Assembly (NCBI GenBank): GCA_900552455.1
Contig: URZX01000010.1
Location: forward strand, 9,475 to 73,474
Source of the DNA: an uncultured Peptococcaceae bacterium
GTDB lineage: Bacteria; Bacillota; Peptococcia; Peptococcales; Peptococcaceae
Direction of reading: 5' to 3'
Length of the DNA stretch: 64,000 bases
Shown: piece by piece, positions 33,144-41,988 of the stretch
Position numbering within the stretch: the first letter of the stretch is position 1
Layout: the number at the start of each line of letters is the position of its first letter
The notes under the pieces: generated by a model
The model's input: only the letters and a program-made list of their open reading frames with translations
What the model was told of the DNA's origin: nothing
The model's database searches: none
Translations under genes and position numbers: made by a program

Positions 33144-34610
33144 ATGAGCGAAAAGTCTATTCCTACTCAAGTGAAGCTAGGAATCTCTCCAGCTTACATT
33201 ATCAATAGTATTATTACGCTGGCGATCATGATCGGTTTCAAATATATTTGCCCGGTCGTTGATCCATTGACGCCACTTGGCGTTGAGATTCTTGGTATCT
33301 TCATTGGTACGCTCTATGGCTGGCTGGTCGTTGGTAATGTTGTTTGGCCTAGTATCGCCTGCCTGGTGTTGATGGGGCTGACCGACTACACGACGGTACA
33401 GGATTCGTTTGCAAGTGGCTTTGGTAACAATACTGTTCTCCTGATGCTCTTTTTCTTCCTTTTTACAAATATCCTGAACTCGGCTGGTATTATCGAATTT
33501 GTTGCTGAATGGATTGCGACCAGAAAGATCGCCTATGGGAAACCTTGGATGCTGTCTGTTCTTCTGATGATTGCTGGTATTGTCTGCTTCTTCATGGTAT
33601 CTGCAACGGCAGCCTGCCTTGTTATGATCCCTCTGATCCAAAGTATCGCTACAATCTATGGCTTTAAGCCTGGAGATAAATGGCCGATGCTGATGCTGAC
33701 TGGTCTTGTCTACATTGGCTCTACGAGCTATTTGATCCTGCCTTTTAAGTCTCTGCCACTGATCGTGTTCGGCGTGTATGAAGCGAATACTGGTGAATCC
33801 ATTGCCATGGGGCCATTTATGGTCGTTATCGCTGCTTCCACGGTTGTTGCTTTTGTGCTTTTCATGCTTTGGGTGAAGTTTATTGTAAAGCCTGACGTAA
33901 AACCTATTGTTGATTGCAAGATCGATCCTAACAAAGAAATGAAGCTGACCAGTTATCAGAAATTTGTTCTTGGTTACTTTGTTGTCGTTCTTCTGCTTTT
34001 GGTTATCCCCAACCTGCTGCCAGCTACCATTCCTGGCGTAGGTGTGCTGAAGAACATTGGTAATGTTGGTATTCTGGCTATTGCAGTGGTATTCTTTGTG
34101 GCCTGCCAGTTTAAGGGCGGCATCACCTTCAATCAGTTGTTTGCAAAAAATGTATCCTGGAATATTATTTTCCTGCTCGCTGCTGCCATGTCGATTTCTG
34201 GTGCGTTCACTTCTGAAGAAGCCGGTATCTCTGCATGGATTACCAGTGTTGTTACCCCTATTGTTGAAGGAAAGAGCCCATTCATGTTCATCGTTATCAT
34301 CAGCATTATCTGCTGCATCCTGACGAATGTTGCCAATAACCAGGCCGTTTGCGTGCTCTTTACCCCTATTGTTCTTTCTATTGGTACTGCGCTCGGTGCA
34401 AACCTGCCAACTCTGATTTCCTGCATGATGGCAGCCTGCAACGTTGGTATGATCACACCTCCTGCCAGCGCTACCGGTGCTATGCTTCATGGTGACAAAG
34501 ACTGGGTCCCAGGCAAATCTGCATATATTAACGGGACGGTTTGCAGTTTGTTCAATTTGATCGTTACGATCTTTATCATCTATCCTCTTGGCTCGCTGCT
34601 GTTGGGCTAA
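33144..34610 (+). CDS. SLC13/DASS-like anion transporter 3
   Basis: A 488-residue tandem duplicate of transporter 2 with the same topology and loops (MVSATAACLVMIPL; LTNVANNQAVCVLFTPIVLSIG). The 180-bp gap before it is AT-rich and contains AATTCCTT (near 33005) mirrored by AAGGAATT (near 33036), so it may have its own promoter (TTTGATATAAT near 33060). An AAGGGGTG site precedes the ATG. Two near-neighbour copies suggest either dosage or slightly different substrates for the two downstream reductases. No signal peptide; inner membrane. Confidence 0.87.
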   Translation: MSEKSIPTQVKLGISPAYIINSIITLAIMIGFKYICPVVDPLTPLGVEILGIFIGTLYGWLVVGNVVWPSIACLVLMGLTDYTTVQDSFASGFGNNTVLLMLFFFLFTNILNSAGIIEFVAEWIATRKIAYGKPWMLSVLLMIAGIVCFFMVSATAACLVMIPLIQSIATIYGFKPGDKWPMLMLTGLVYIGSTSYLILPFKSLPLIVFGVYEANTGESIAMGPFMVVIAASTVVAFVLFMLWVKFIVKPDVKPIVDCKIDPNKEMKLTSYQKFVLGYFVVVLLLLVIPNLLPATIPGVGVLKNIGNVGILAIAVVFFVACQFKGGITFNQLFAKNVSWNIIFLLAAAMSISGAFTSEEAGISAWITSVVTPIVEGKSPFMFIVIISIICCILTNVANNQAVCVLFTPIVLSIGTALGANLPTLISCMMAACNVGMITPPASATGAMLHGDKDWVPGKSAYINGTVCSLFNLIVTIFIIYPLGSLLLG

Positions 34611-34690
34611 GCATTCCTTAAATGGAATTTATAATGAGCACGGAAAAATGGCGCTTGTTATAAATTCTGGCGAATAACACGCTATAAAAA

Positions 34691-34720
34691 CGCTGTTCTC
34701 GCATGAGAGCGAGAACAGCG
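34691..34720. repeat. Perfect 12-bp inverted repeat
   Basis: CGCTGTTCTCGC (34691-34702) and GCGAGAACAGCG (34709-34720) flank a 6-nt loop between transporter 3 and reductase 3. There is no T tract on the plus strand, but five T on the minus strand. It may be a weak terminator, an mRNA stabiliser or an operator. Confidence 0.6.
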
Positions 34721-34773
34721 CTATACTTAAAGAGTCAATTAGTTTCAGAATAAAGTGATAAAGGAGCGATATT

Positions 34774-36777
34774 ATGTCAAAACCTGCGTATAAAGAAAAG
34801 TATCCGCATTTGTTTGATCCACTTGTTATCAAACGCGGGAAAAATGAAGTTGTTTTCAACAATCGTATCATGATGTCTCCTGTTGGTATCGTTGCCACGG
34901 GTGGTGGTGCTGATAATGGCCGTATCAATATTTTCGGCGTTGAGCACTGGACCGAATTCATTCGTGGTGGATTCTCTTCCGTTGCCTTGCCAATGGAGAT
35001 TCCAAAGGAAGGTGCGCATGCAGGCGTGTTCAATATGGATGTTGATGATGTCAACTATATGAATATGCATCTCTTGCAGCGTTCTGTTCATGCTTATAAT
35101 GGGAAAACCTTTGCTGAATTGATTCACGGCGGCCGTTGCATGGTCGCTAAGGGCTTGGAACTGAAAGCTGCTGCTGATGGCGAGTATCAGGGTAAGCCTG
35201 TCAAAGGTATGGATCGCGATGATATGGAAGAGGTTCTTCAGCTTTGCCGTGAATTTGCAAGCCAGGCGCGACGCTCTGGTTTTGATGGCATCATGGTGCA
35301 CATGGCGCATGGTTGGCTTTTCCATGATTTCCTGTCACCAATCACCAACACACGCACCGATGAATTTGGCGGCTCTGTAGAAAATCGTTGCCGCTTCCCA
35401 ATTATGGCGCTGAAAGCTATCCGCGATGTCATCGGCGATGATCTTATCATTGAGTTGCGTCTCAATGGTAACGACGAAATGGAAGGTGGCATTTTGCCAG
35501 AAGACGCTGCTCAACAGGTTCTGCTTTTGCAGGATTATGTTGATATGATCCATATTACCTGTGGTACGCGCGTCGACGTTACAAGCCGTCCAAAGATGCA
35601 TCCAACCAACTATTTCCCAACAGAACACAATGCGTATGCCAGCGAGATCATCAAGAATACGCCGGGCGTTAAGATTCCTATTGGTGTTGTCGGCGCAATC
35701 CAGGATCCAGCGCGTGCAGAAGCGTTGCTGGCGGATGGCAAAGCGGATTATGTTCTCATGGCGCGTGCAGCCATCGCTGACCATGATTGGGTTAATAAAG
35801 TTAAAGAAGGTCGCGAAGAAGATATTCGTCCATGCCTGCGTTGCTGCTACTGCCTTGACCACGGACGTCGTAAGGCTCGAGTTGCTGGCAAAGAACTGGC
35901 GATGGCTACTGAAGTCAGTTTCGACCGTCGTTGCGTAGTCAATCCGCTGTCTATGCAGGGCATCAGTAAGGAATTGTTCCCAAAACCAACCAAGCTCAAA
36001 AAGATCGCCGTTATCGGTGGTGGTCCTGCTGGGATGAACGCAGCATTGTCTGCTGGTGATCGCGGACATGATGTCACACTTATCGAAAAGACTGATAAAC
36101 TCGGCGGTCAGGCATTGCTCTCTGATGGGCTCTGGTTCAAGAAAGAAATGAAGGCTTATCATGAATGGCTGGAACGCCAGGTCAAGAAGCATCCTCATAT
36201 CAAACTGCTCATGGAAACTGAAGCGACGCCTGAACTGATCAGCGAAATGGATGTTGATGCAGCCATCGTTGCAGTTGGTGCAGAGCAGATTGTTCCACCA
36301 ATTCCAGGCATTGAAAATGCAACCATGGCTTTCGATGTTTTTGGTAATGAAGATAAACTCGGTAAGAAAGTGGTTATTATTGGCGGTGGCGACATCGGTT
36401 GTGAATTATCGATCCATCTTTCCGGCCTCGGTCATGAATGCAGTGTTGTTGAAATGACGCATTTTGTAGCCGGTAATGCAGAGTTGACTGAACGCATGTC
36501 GATTCTTGAATGGATGGATCAGGAGAAGGTCACAACTTATCTTGATACTCAGGCCATGGAAATTACCGCCAGTGGTGTTAAGATCAAGAATGCTGATGGC
36601 GAACAGTTCCTTGACGCTGACAGCGTTATCGTTAGCACAGGGACTCGTGCGCTCACCGAAGTGCGTGACTCTTTCAAAGATGTTGCTTTCGATGTTATCA
36701 ATATCGGGGACTGCAAGAAAGCGTCCAATATGCAGAACGCTGTTGAAACCGGTTTCGATGCAGGATATATCCTTTAA
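34774..36777 (+). CDS. OYE/enoate-reductase-type flavoenzyme 3 (subtype A)
   Basis: A 667-residue paralogue, closest to reductase 1: it shares GAHAGVFN/SHDGVYN, HGGRCM/HGGPCM, VKGMD and the x26 spacing in its 4Fe-4S loop (C-x2-C-x2-C-x26-C). The active-site strand is HMAHGWLFHDFLSP, with Trp181 at the catalytic Tyr position. FAD and NAD(P) folds are intact (IAVIGGGPAGMNAA; KVVIIGGGDIGCELS). AAAGGAGCG precedes the ATG. It is followed by a LysR gene and a subtype B reductase, the same order as at 24.3-31.3 kb. Substrate unknown; soluble cytosolic enzyme. Confidence 0.9.
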   Translation: MSKPAYKEKYPHLFDPLVIKRGKNEVVFNNRIMMSPVGIVATGGGADNGRINIFGVEHWTEFIRGGFSSVALPMEIPKEGAHAGVFNMDVDDVNYMNMHLLQRSVHAYNGKTFAELIHGGRCMVAKGLELKAAADGEYQGKPVKGMDRDDMEEVLQLCREFASQARRSGFDGIMVHMAHGWLFHDFLSPITNTRTDEFGGSVENRCRFPIMALKAIRDVIGDDLIIELRLNGNDEMEGGILPEDAAQQVLLLQDYVDMIHITCGTRVDVTSRPKMHPTNYFPTEHNAYASEIIKNTPGVKIPIGVVGAIQDPARAEALLADGKADYVLMARAAIADHDWVNKVKEGREEDIRPCLRCCYCLDHGRRKARVAGKELAMATEVSFDRRCVVNPLSMQGISKELFPKPTKLKKIAVIGGGPAGMNAALSAGDRGHDVTLIEKTDKLGGQALLSDGLWFKKEMKAYHEWLERQVKKHPHIKLLMETEATPELISEMDVDAAIVAVGAEQIVPPIPGIENATMAFDVFGNEDKLGKKVVIIGGGDIGCELSIHLSGLGHECSVVEMTHFVAGNAELTERMSILEWMDQEKVTTYLDTQAMEITASGVKIKNADGEQFLDADSVIVSTGTRALTEVRDSFKDVAFDVINIGDCKKASNMQNAVETGFDAGYIL

Positions 36778-36867
36778 TTTGTCACCCTTCTCAATGTATG
36801 GTAAAGTATTGTAATGAGTAAAGCTGCTATTACCATTAACAACGAATAAGAATGAGGGGGCTTCGCT

Positions 36868-37812
36868 ATGAGATTGGAACAACTTCGTTATTTGATTGAG
36901 ATTGCAAATAGTAAATCGATCAACAAGGCTGCACATAATCTCTATATTACTCAGCCAGCTCTGAGCATCGCCATTAATTCTTTGGAAGAAGAGCTCAATT
37001 ATCCGCTCCTTACTCGTACCAAAAAGGGCGTCATTCTCACGGAGGATGGCGCTCGGGTGGTGCAGGATGCGCAACGGATTATGGATATTATTCAGAACTG
37101 GTATCTATCTGAGGACAAAGAATATACGCTCAGCGGAAATGTACACATCCAGGCGACGCCCTCTGTTTGTGTTGCGATGTCGAACACGATCATTTTGGAA
37201 TTGCAAAAGAAATATCCGAACTTGTCTGTGTTTATGTACGCTTCGACGCCACAGCACATGTTGCGCTTAATTTCGAACAGTGCTGTAAACATCGGGGTTA
37301 GCTCATATTCGCAGGAGAAGGAAGAGGATTTTTTGAAGGAGGCCGCACATCGAGAGTTGACCGTCGAAAAGCTGGTTGAAGATGAACGCTGCCTTTTGCT
37401 TAGCAGCAAGAATCCTTTGGCTAAGAAAGAGTTTCTGACCAAGGACGAACTAAAACAGCTGACACTGGCTTATTATTCTGACATGACAGATGACATATCG
37501 GAGTTTTATCGCGTATATTTTAATCCTGATCGAGCATTTCGACTCGATAGCCGCGAGAGTATTTTCCAGCTTGTTGCAGAAGATGGCGCAGCGGCAATTT
37601 TCCCAGAAATGACGACACGTAGCAGTTACTTCTTGAAAAGCGGACTGATTCAGGCAATTCCGGTGAAGGATTTAGAGACAAGGATCAGTTACTATCTGAT
37701 TTATCCGGATCTGAAAAATTTGTCTATCAATGAAATCCGCATGCTGGATATTATCCGTGAAAAATTTACCTGCTGCCTGACAAATGGCAGCGCCTGTGAA
37801 TGTATTGAATAG
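36868..37812 (+). CDS. LysR-type regulator 3
   Basis: A 314-residue LysR protein with an N-terminal HTH (KAAHNLYITQPALSIAINSLEEELNYPLLTRT, about 18-50) and a ligand domain. It lies 90 bp after reductase 3 and 60 bp before reductase 4, all on one strand. It resembles regulator 2 (shared block ENSILQIVAENKAVAVYPP versus RESIFQLVAEDGAAAIFPE). A GAGGGGG site precedes the ATG. Same-strand placement between two reductases suggests cotranscription and positive feedback. Effector unknown. Confidence 0.88.
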   Translation: MRLEQLRYLIEIANSKSINKAAHNLYITQPALSIAINSLEEELNYPLLTRTKKGVILTEDGARVVQDAQRIMDIIQNWYLSEDKEYTLSGNVHIQATPSVCVAMSNTIILELQKKYPNLSVFMYASTPQHMLRLISNSAVNIGVSSYSQEKEEDFLKEAAHRELTVEKLVEDERCLLLSSKNPLAKKEFLTKDELKQLTLAYYSDMTDDISEFYRVYFNPDRAFRLDSRESIFQLVAEDGAAAIFPEMTTRSSYFLKSGLIQAIPVKDLETRISYYLIYPDLKNLSINEIRMLDIIREKFTCCLTNGSACECIE

Positions 37813-37872
37813 CGCTTTTGCGCTTCAATGTTATCTCCTGTCCCACTATGTTTTACGAAAAGGAGTAGAACC

Positions 37873-39873
37873 ATGAAACCAACCTATAAAGAAAAATACC
37901 CACACCTTTTTGAGCCAATGTATGTTGGCAAGAATAAGGTCCGCTTCAACAACCGTGCTTGCATGGCGCCTATTGGGTCCATTGCCACTGGTGGCGGCGA
38001 GATGAGCGAAGGCCGCATTTCTCAGAACGGTATTGATCAGTGCATGAACTATATCCGTGGCGGTTTTTCCACTGTTGCTCTGCCAATGGAAGTGCCTATT
38101 GATGGCGGGCATGAGCACATGTTCAATCTCAATCCTAAAACCTGCAACCAGATGCAGTTCCATCTTTTGCAGCGTTCCGTACATGCTTATCGCGGACTGA
38201 CTTTTGCAGAATTGCTGCACTGCGGTCCATTTGTTAACCTGCCGGATTACCCACGCCTTGGCGCGGATACTTATGTGACCAACGGTTATCCTGTTAAGGC
38301 AGCTACTCTCGAAGATATGAAAGGCATCTGCGATCTTTTCGCACAGTATGCACTTTGGGCAAAGATCGCCCGCTTCGACGGACTTATGATCCACATGGCA
38401 CACGGCTGGCTTTTCAACCAGTTCCTTTCTCCGCTCACCAACCATCGTACAGATGAATTTGGCGGTTCCGTCGAAAATCGCTGCCGCTTCCCAATGATGG
38501 TTCTGAAGGCTATTCGCGATGCAGTTGGCGACGATCTGCTTATCGAGCTCCGTCTTAATGGTAATGACGAAGTTGAAGGCGGTATTCTGCCGGAAGACGC
38601 TGCACAGCAGGTTCTGATTCTGCAGGAATATGCTGATATGATTCATATTACCTGCGGTCACCGTGTCGACGCGCTGAGCCGTCCAAAACAGCATCCAAGC
38701 AACTTCTTCCCAATGGCACACAATGCTTATGCGTCTGAAATCGTCAAGAACACTCCTGGTGTTCATATTCCAATTGGTGTTGTTGGCGCTATCTATACGC
38801 CAGAAGTTGCTGAAGAAGTACTGGCAAAGGGCCAGGCTGACTATGTACTCATGGCACGTTCTGCTATGGCTGACCCTGAAATCATCAAGAAGGCCAAGGA
38901 AGGTCGCGAAGACGATATTCGTCCATGTCTGCGTTGCAACTATTGCATGGACCATGGTCGTCGCGAAGCGCTGACTACCGAGCTGCATCTGCTCAGTCAT
39001 CCAAGCTATGACCGTCATTGCGCTACCAATCCGCTTGCGTTCCAGAGCTTGTCCAAGCGCGATTTCCCACCAGCTGAGCGCGTAAAACGTATTGCTGTTG
39101 TTGGTGGTGGTGTTGCTGGCATGGAAGCAGCACTCGCTGCTGCGGAACGCGGTCACGAGGTTATTATCTACGAAAAGACCGACAAGCTTGGCGGTCAGGC
39201 ATTGCTTTCTGACGTTATGTGGTTTAAGAAAGAAATGAAGCTGTTCCACGAATATCTCGAACGTCAGGTGCGTAAACGTCAAAACATTATTGTAAACCTC
39301 AATACTGAATGCACTCCGGAAATTATTGACGATCTCGATCCAGATGCTGTCATTGTAGCGGTCGGCGCAGAACAGGTTGTGCCAAATATTCCTGGCGTTG
39401 AAAAAGCTGTCATGAGTTTTGATGTATTTGGTCATGAAGAAGAAAACGTCAAAGGTAAAAAAGTTGCTATCATTGGCGGCGGGGATATCGGCGTAGAACT
39501 TGGCATCTACCTTAACGAACTTGGTCATGAATGCACCATCGTTGAGATGGGTCACTATATTGCTCCAAAAGCACAGCTCACCGAAAGAATTTCCTATCTT
39601 GAATGGCTTGAACAGGAAAAGGTTCAGACAATGGTTGATACCAAGTGTGTTGAAATTACCGACAAGGGCGCTGTTATTGAAGATGCTGATGGCAATCAGA
39701 AGTTGCTTGAAGCAGACACCGTCATTATTGCTGTTGGCACCAAATCTCTTGCTGAAGAGCGTGACAAATTTATTGATACTGCTTTCGATGTCATTAACGT
39801 TGGTGACTGCGTCAAAGCTTCCAGCATTGTACATGCTGTTCACACTGGCTTCGATGCAGGCTGGACCCTCTAA
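37873..39873 (+). CDS. OYE/enoate-reductase-type flavoenzyme 4 (subtype B)
   Basis: A 666-residue paralogue of reductase 2: GGHEHMFN, LLHCGPF and the x24 cluster spacing are shared, and the N-terminus PTYKEKYPHLFEPM is nearly the same. The active-site strand is HMAHGWLFNQFLSP with Trp179. The NAD(P) fold is slightly expanded (HEEENVKGKKVAIIGGGDIG). ATG 37873 follows AAAAGGAGT; an upstream in-frame ATG at 37828 lies next to the LysR stop and lacks a ribosome site. An intrinsic terminator ends this end of the array. Strongly biased codons suggest good expression. Substrate unknown. Confidence 0.9.
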   Translation: MKPTYKEKYPHLFEPMYVGKNKVRFNNRACMAPIGSIATGGGEMSEGRISQNGIDQCMNYIRGGFSTVALPMEVPIDGGHEHMFNLNPKTCNQMQFHLLQRSVHAYRGLTFAELLHCGPFVNLPDYPRLGADTYVTNGYPVKAATLEDMKGICDLFAQYALWAKIARFDGLMIHMAHGWLFNQFLSPLTNHRTDEFGGSVENRCRFPMMVLKAIRDAVGDDLLIELRLNGNDEVEGGILPEDAAQQVLILQEYADMIHITCGHRVDALSRPKQHPSNFFPMAHNAYASEIVKNTPGVHIPIGVVGAIYTPEVAEEVLAKGQADYVLMARSAMADPEIIKKAKEGREDDIRPCLRCNYCMDHGRREALTTELHLLSHPSYDRHCATNPLAFQSLSKRDFPPAERVKRIAVVGGGVAGMEAALAAAERGHEVIIYEKTDKLGGQALLSDVMWFKKEMKLFHEYLERQVRKRQNIIVNLNTECTPEIIDDLDPDAVIVAVGAEQVVPNIPGVEKAVMSFDVFGHEEENVKGKKVAIIGGGDIGVELGIYLNELGHECTIVEMGHYIAPKAQLTERISYLEWLEQEKVQTMVDTKCVEITDKGAVIEDADGNQKLLEADTVIIAVGTKSLAEERDKFIDTAFDVINVGDCVKASSIVHAVHTGFDAGWTL

Positions 39874-39927
39874 TCACTTTTGCAAAGGAACACTGACATA
39901 TATTTCTCATCCTCTATAAAATATAGC

Positions 39928-39977
39928 TGAAAAGCCTCTGCCCTCAGGAAGTGCGATCCTGTTGGGTAGAGGTTTTC
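39928..39977. terminator. Terminator at the end of the reductase array
   Basis: AAGCCTCTGCCC pairs with GGGTAGAGGTTTT (one G-U, one mismatch) above an inner CAGGA/TCCTG stem; T-rich on the plus strand and usable from the convergent gene as well. Confidence 0.75.
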
Positions 39978-39984
39978 CATTTGG

Positions 39985-40659
39985 TTATAATTTCCCTTGC
40001 AGCACATAGCCGGCGCTGTGGATGAAGCGGATGGTGGCTGGGGCTTGGAGCTGGGAGAGCTTTTTGCGGAGGTTGGAGATGTGGACCCAGAGGGTGTTCA
40101 TGCTGATGTTGCTGTCCCAGCCCCAGATGTGGGCGATGAGTTTATCTGTGGGCAGGATGACGCCGGGAGTGGTGAGGAGCATTTCGAGAATCTGGTATTC
40201 TTTTCCGCTGAGTCGGCAGGAGCGATCGGCGTGGTGCAAGGTGCAGGCGGTGCGGTCAAGGGTCAGTCCGTAAGCGGACAGGAGGTCGGGGGTGTAGGTG
40301 GGGCGACGGCGCAAAATGGCGCGCAGATGGGCGAGAAGTTCGGCGTTTGTGAAGGGCTTTGTGAGACAGTCGTCGGCTCCGGCGTCCAGAGCTGTGATGA
40401 TGGCTGGGCGGCTGCTTTCGGCGAACAGCAGCAGCGCGGGGGTGGCGATGTGTTCCTGGCGCAGCTGCGCGATGATGGCGAGGTTGTCATCCTCTGCCAG
40501 GGTATTGTCGAGGAGGAGTCCGTCGTATTCGCCGGTTTCGGCGTAGGCGAGGGTGTCGGCGGCGGTGGTGACGCTGTCGAAAAGATAATTGGCTCGATGA
40601 AGGAGACGGGCAAGTGTGGTGTGTAGCTGGTGGTCGCTGGTGGCGAGTAAGAGACGCAT
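39985..40659 (-). CDS. Orphan OmpR/PhoB-type response regulator
   Basis: A 224-residue protein: receiver domain (about 1-115) with phospho-acceptor Asp51 (GLLLDNTL) and Lys in CLTKPF, then a winged-helix DNA-binding domain (about 130-222, GYVLQGKL end). The first acidic residue pair is reduced: ATSDH instead of the usual DD, leaving one acid. No histidine kinase lies beside it. It is convergent with the reductase array and divergent from the 6S RNA candidate. It might partner a distant kinase or respond to acetyl phosphate. Target unknown. Confidence 0.85.
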   Translation of the reverse strand: MRLLLATSDHQLHTTLARLLHRANYLFDSVTTAADTLAYAETGEYDGLLLDNTLAEDDNLAIIAQLRQEHIATPALLLFAESSRPAIITALDAGADDCLTKPFTNAELLAHLRAILRRRPTYTPDLLSAYGLTLDRTACTLHHADRSCRLSGKEYQILEMLLTTPGVILPTDKLIAHIWGWDSNISMNTLWVHISNLRKKLSQLQAPATIRFIHSAGYVLQGKL

Positions 40660-40823
40660 GAGAAAAAAATCTCCTTTTATAGAATGTCTCTCATTATAGA
40701 TGGTTGTTGTGGAGAAGCGCTGAATTGTGGCTTAAGAAAATGTGAAGACTGGGTGGTGGCGGTCCTGACATTTTCCCGAGAGGATCTGGACAGGATCGTC
40801 AGTACTTGTTAAAGGGCATTTGC

Positions 40824-40829
40824 TATAAT
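40824..40829 (+). promoter_or_regulatory. Extended -10 promoter of the 6S RNA candidate
   Basis: TGCTATAAT (TATAAT at 40824-40829) is an extended -10 element; a start near 40836 follows. The -35 is poor. Confidence 0.6.
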
Positions 40830-40835
40830 AAAGAC

Positions 40836-41110
40836 AGTAAGTTGTCGCCTTACGAAGGGATGCTGTCCTCCCTGAGATGTGTCGAAGTGACAGTCTAAAA
40901 TCTCCGCCTGCGGGCGTTTATATACAAACGAGGCCATTGCCCCGTTTCCTTTGCCAAGTTGCTGTTGATATTTCGGTCATCGTGCACTCCTGACGCTGCG
41001 GCGAATGCTGCGGATGAGCCTGCAGGAGTCGCGGCGACAATGACCCTCCAGCATCCATATATTAAACCCACTCGGGCGCAGTCCAAAATGGCGGACTGCG
41101 CCCGAGCCCA
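40836..41110 (+). ncRNA. ssrS: Probable 6S RNA
   Basis: A roughly 200-nt region without a protein gene whose ends pair: GGATGCTG (40858-40865) with CAGCATCC (41049-41056), giving the long closed rod expected of 6S RNA. Right after the 5' arm comes TCCTCCCTGAGATGTGT, much like the start of known 6S RNAs (CTCTGAGATGTT in E. coli). An internal ACTCCTG/CAGGAGT helix is also possible. An extended -10 promoter precedes it, and a perfect 14-bp hairpin (41071-41084 with 41093-41106) followed by CCCATTTTA probably ends it. 6S RNA binds sigma-70 RNA polymerase in slow growth. Assigned from memory, without a covariance search. Confidence 0.55.
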
Positions 41111-41270
41111 TTTTACAGATATATTTTGTGAAGATCATGGAGAATCTGTGGTGATGCGGTAAAAGGGCGTTTTCTTAAGGCGATCTTTAGGGCGCAGGGC
41201 TATACTACACGCGTCGATCGGGAAACCGGCCGACGATCTTATGCGAGATTATGAAAGAAGGTATTTACAA

Positions 41271-41870
41271 ATGAAAACATCCAGAAAAATAGTGGCAATG
41301 CTCATGATCGCCCTCGTTGCGGTTTTTGCCTTTGCGGGCTGCAGCAGCTCGAGCGGCAAGGCGCACAATACGGCGTCCAGCGCAAAGCAGGAAACAAAGT
41401 CGGAAAGCAAAAGCGAGAAAAGTATTTCGTCCAAGGAAACAGCCAGCGCGCTGATGATCGGCAAGATCACGAACATCAACGGCAAGGAACTGACGCTGGA
41501 TCTCTACAAATCCGACAAGGATGTCACTGAGGTGAAGGATATTGATGCTGCAGCGCTTACGGACACTGGCGAAGGCGAAACGGTTGCTCTCCAGGACGAT
41601 GTTGTTGTCGAAAGCCAGTCCAATGGTGTGACCCAGACGGCAGCTGCAGACAACCTCGCTGTTGGGGATATGGTTGCGATCAGCAATGATGGCGGCCAGC
41701 GCATCACGATCCTTGAAGCCGACGACAGCGCTTCTGCGAGCGAAGCAAGCCCTTCAGAATCGACAGACGCAGCAGAAAATACGAGCAAAGCTGAGAAGAG
41801 CAGCACAGTGCCAACTGCTGCCAAAACAGCGCCGGCTTCCAATCCTATTGATACTGTCACGATCAAATAA
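41271..41870 (+). CDS. Hypothetical lipoprotein
   Basis: A 199-residue protein with a lipoprotein signal (MKTSRKIVAMLMIALVAVFAF) and lipobox FAGC (Cys24). A Ser/Lys/Glu-rich linker follows, then a small beta-rich domain (about 68-155, SALMIGKITNINGKELTLDLY, DNLAVGDMVAI) reminiscent of an OB-like fold. The Ser/Ala/Thr/Glu-rich tail is of low complexity. It should be anchored outside the membrane. ATG 41271 is chosen because the lipobox then falls in place. Preceded by a TATACT near 41201. Function unknown. Confidence 0.7.
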   Translation: MKTSRKIVAMLMIALVAVFAFAGCSSSSGKAHNTASSAKQETKSESKSEKSISSKETASALMIGKITNINGKELTLDLYKSDKDVTEVKDIDAAALTDTGEGETVALQDDVVVESQSNGVTQTAAADNLAVGDMVAISNDGGQRITILEADDSASASEASPSESTDAAENTSKAEKSSTVPTAAKTAPASNPIDTVTIK

Positions 41871-41892
41871 CGATCATCCTCCATTATGCTGC

Positions 41893-41925
41893 AGAGACGC
41901 CGCCCAAAAGTTGGGCGGCGTCTCT
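41893..41925. terminator. Strong hairpin after the lipoprotein gene
   Basis: A perfect 15-bp stem (41893-41907 with 41911-41925) with a 3-nt loop; only GTTTG follows, so termination may be partial. Confidence 0.7.
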
Positions 41926-41988
41926 GTTTGCGCTTGCGCAGTGCCTGTGGTATGATGAAAAGAGATTTTTACGGAAGGGGAGAGCGCT

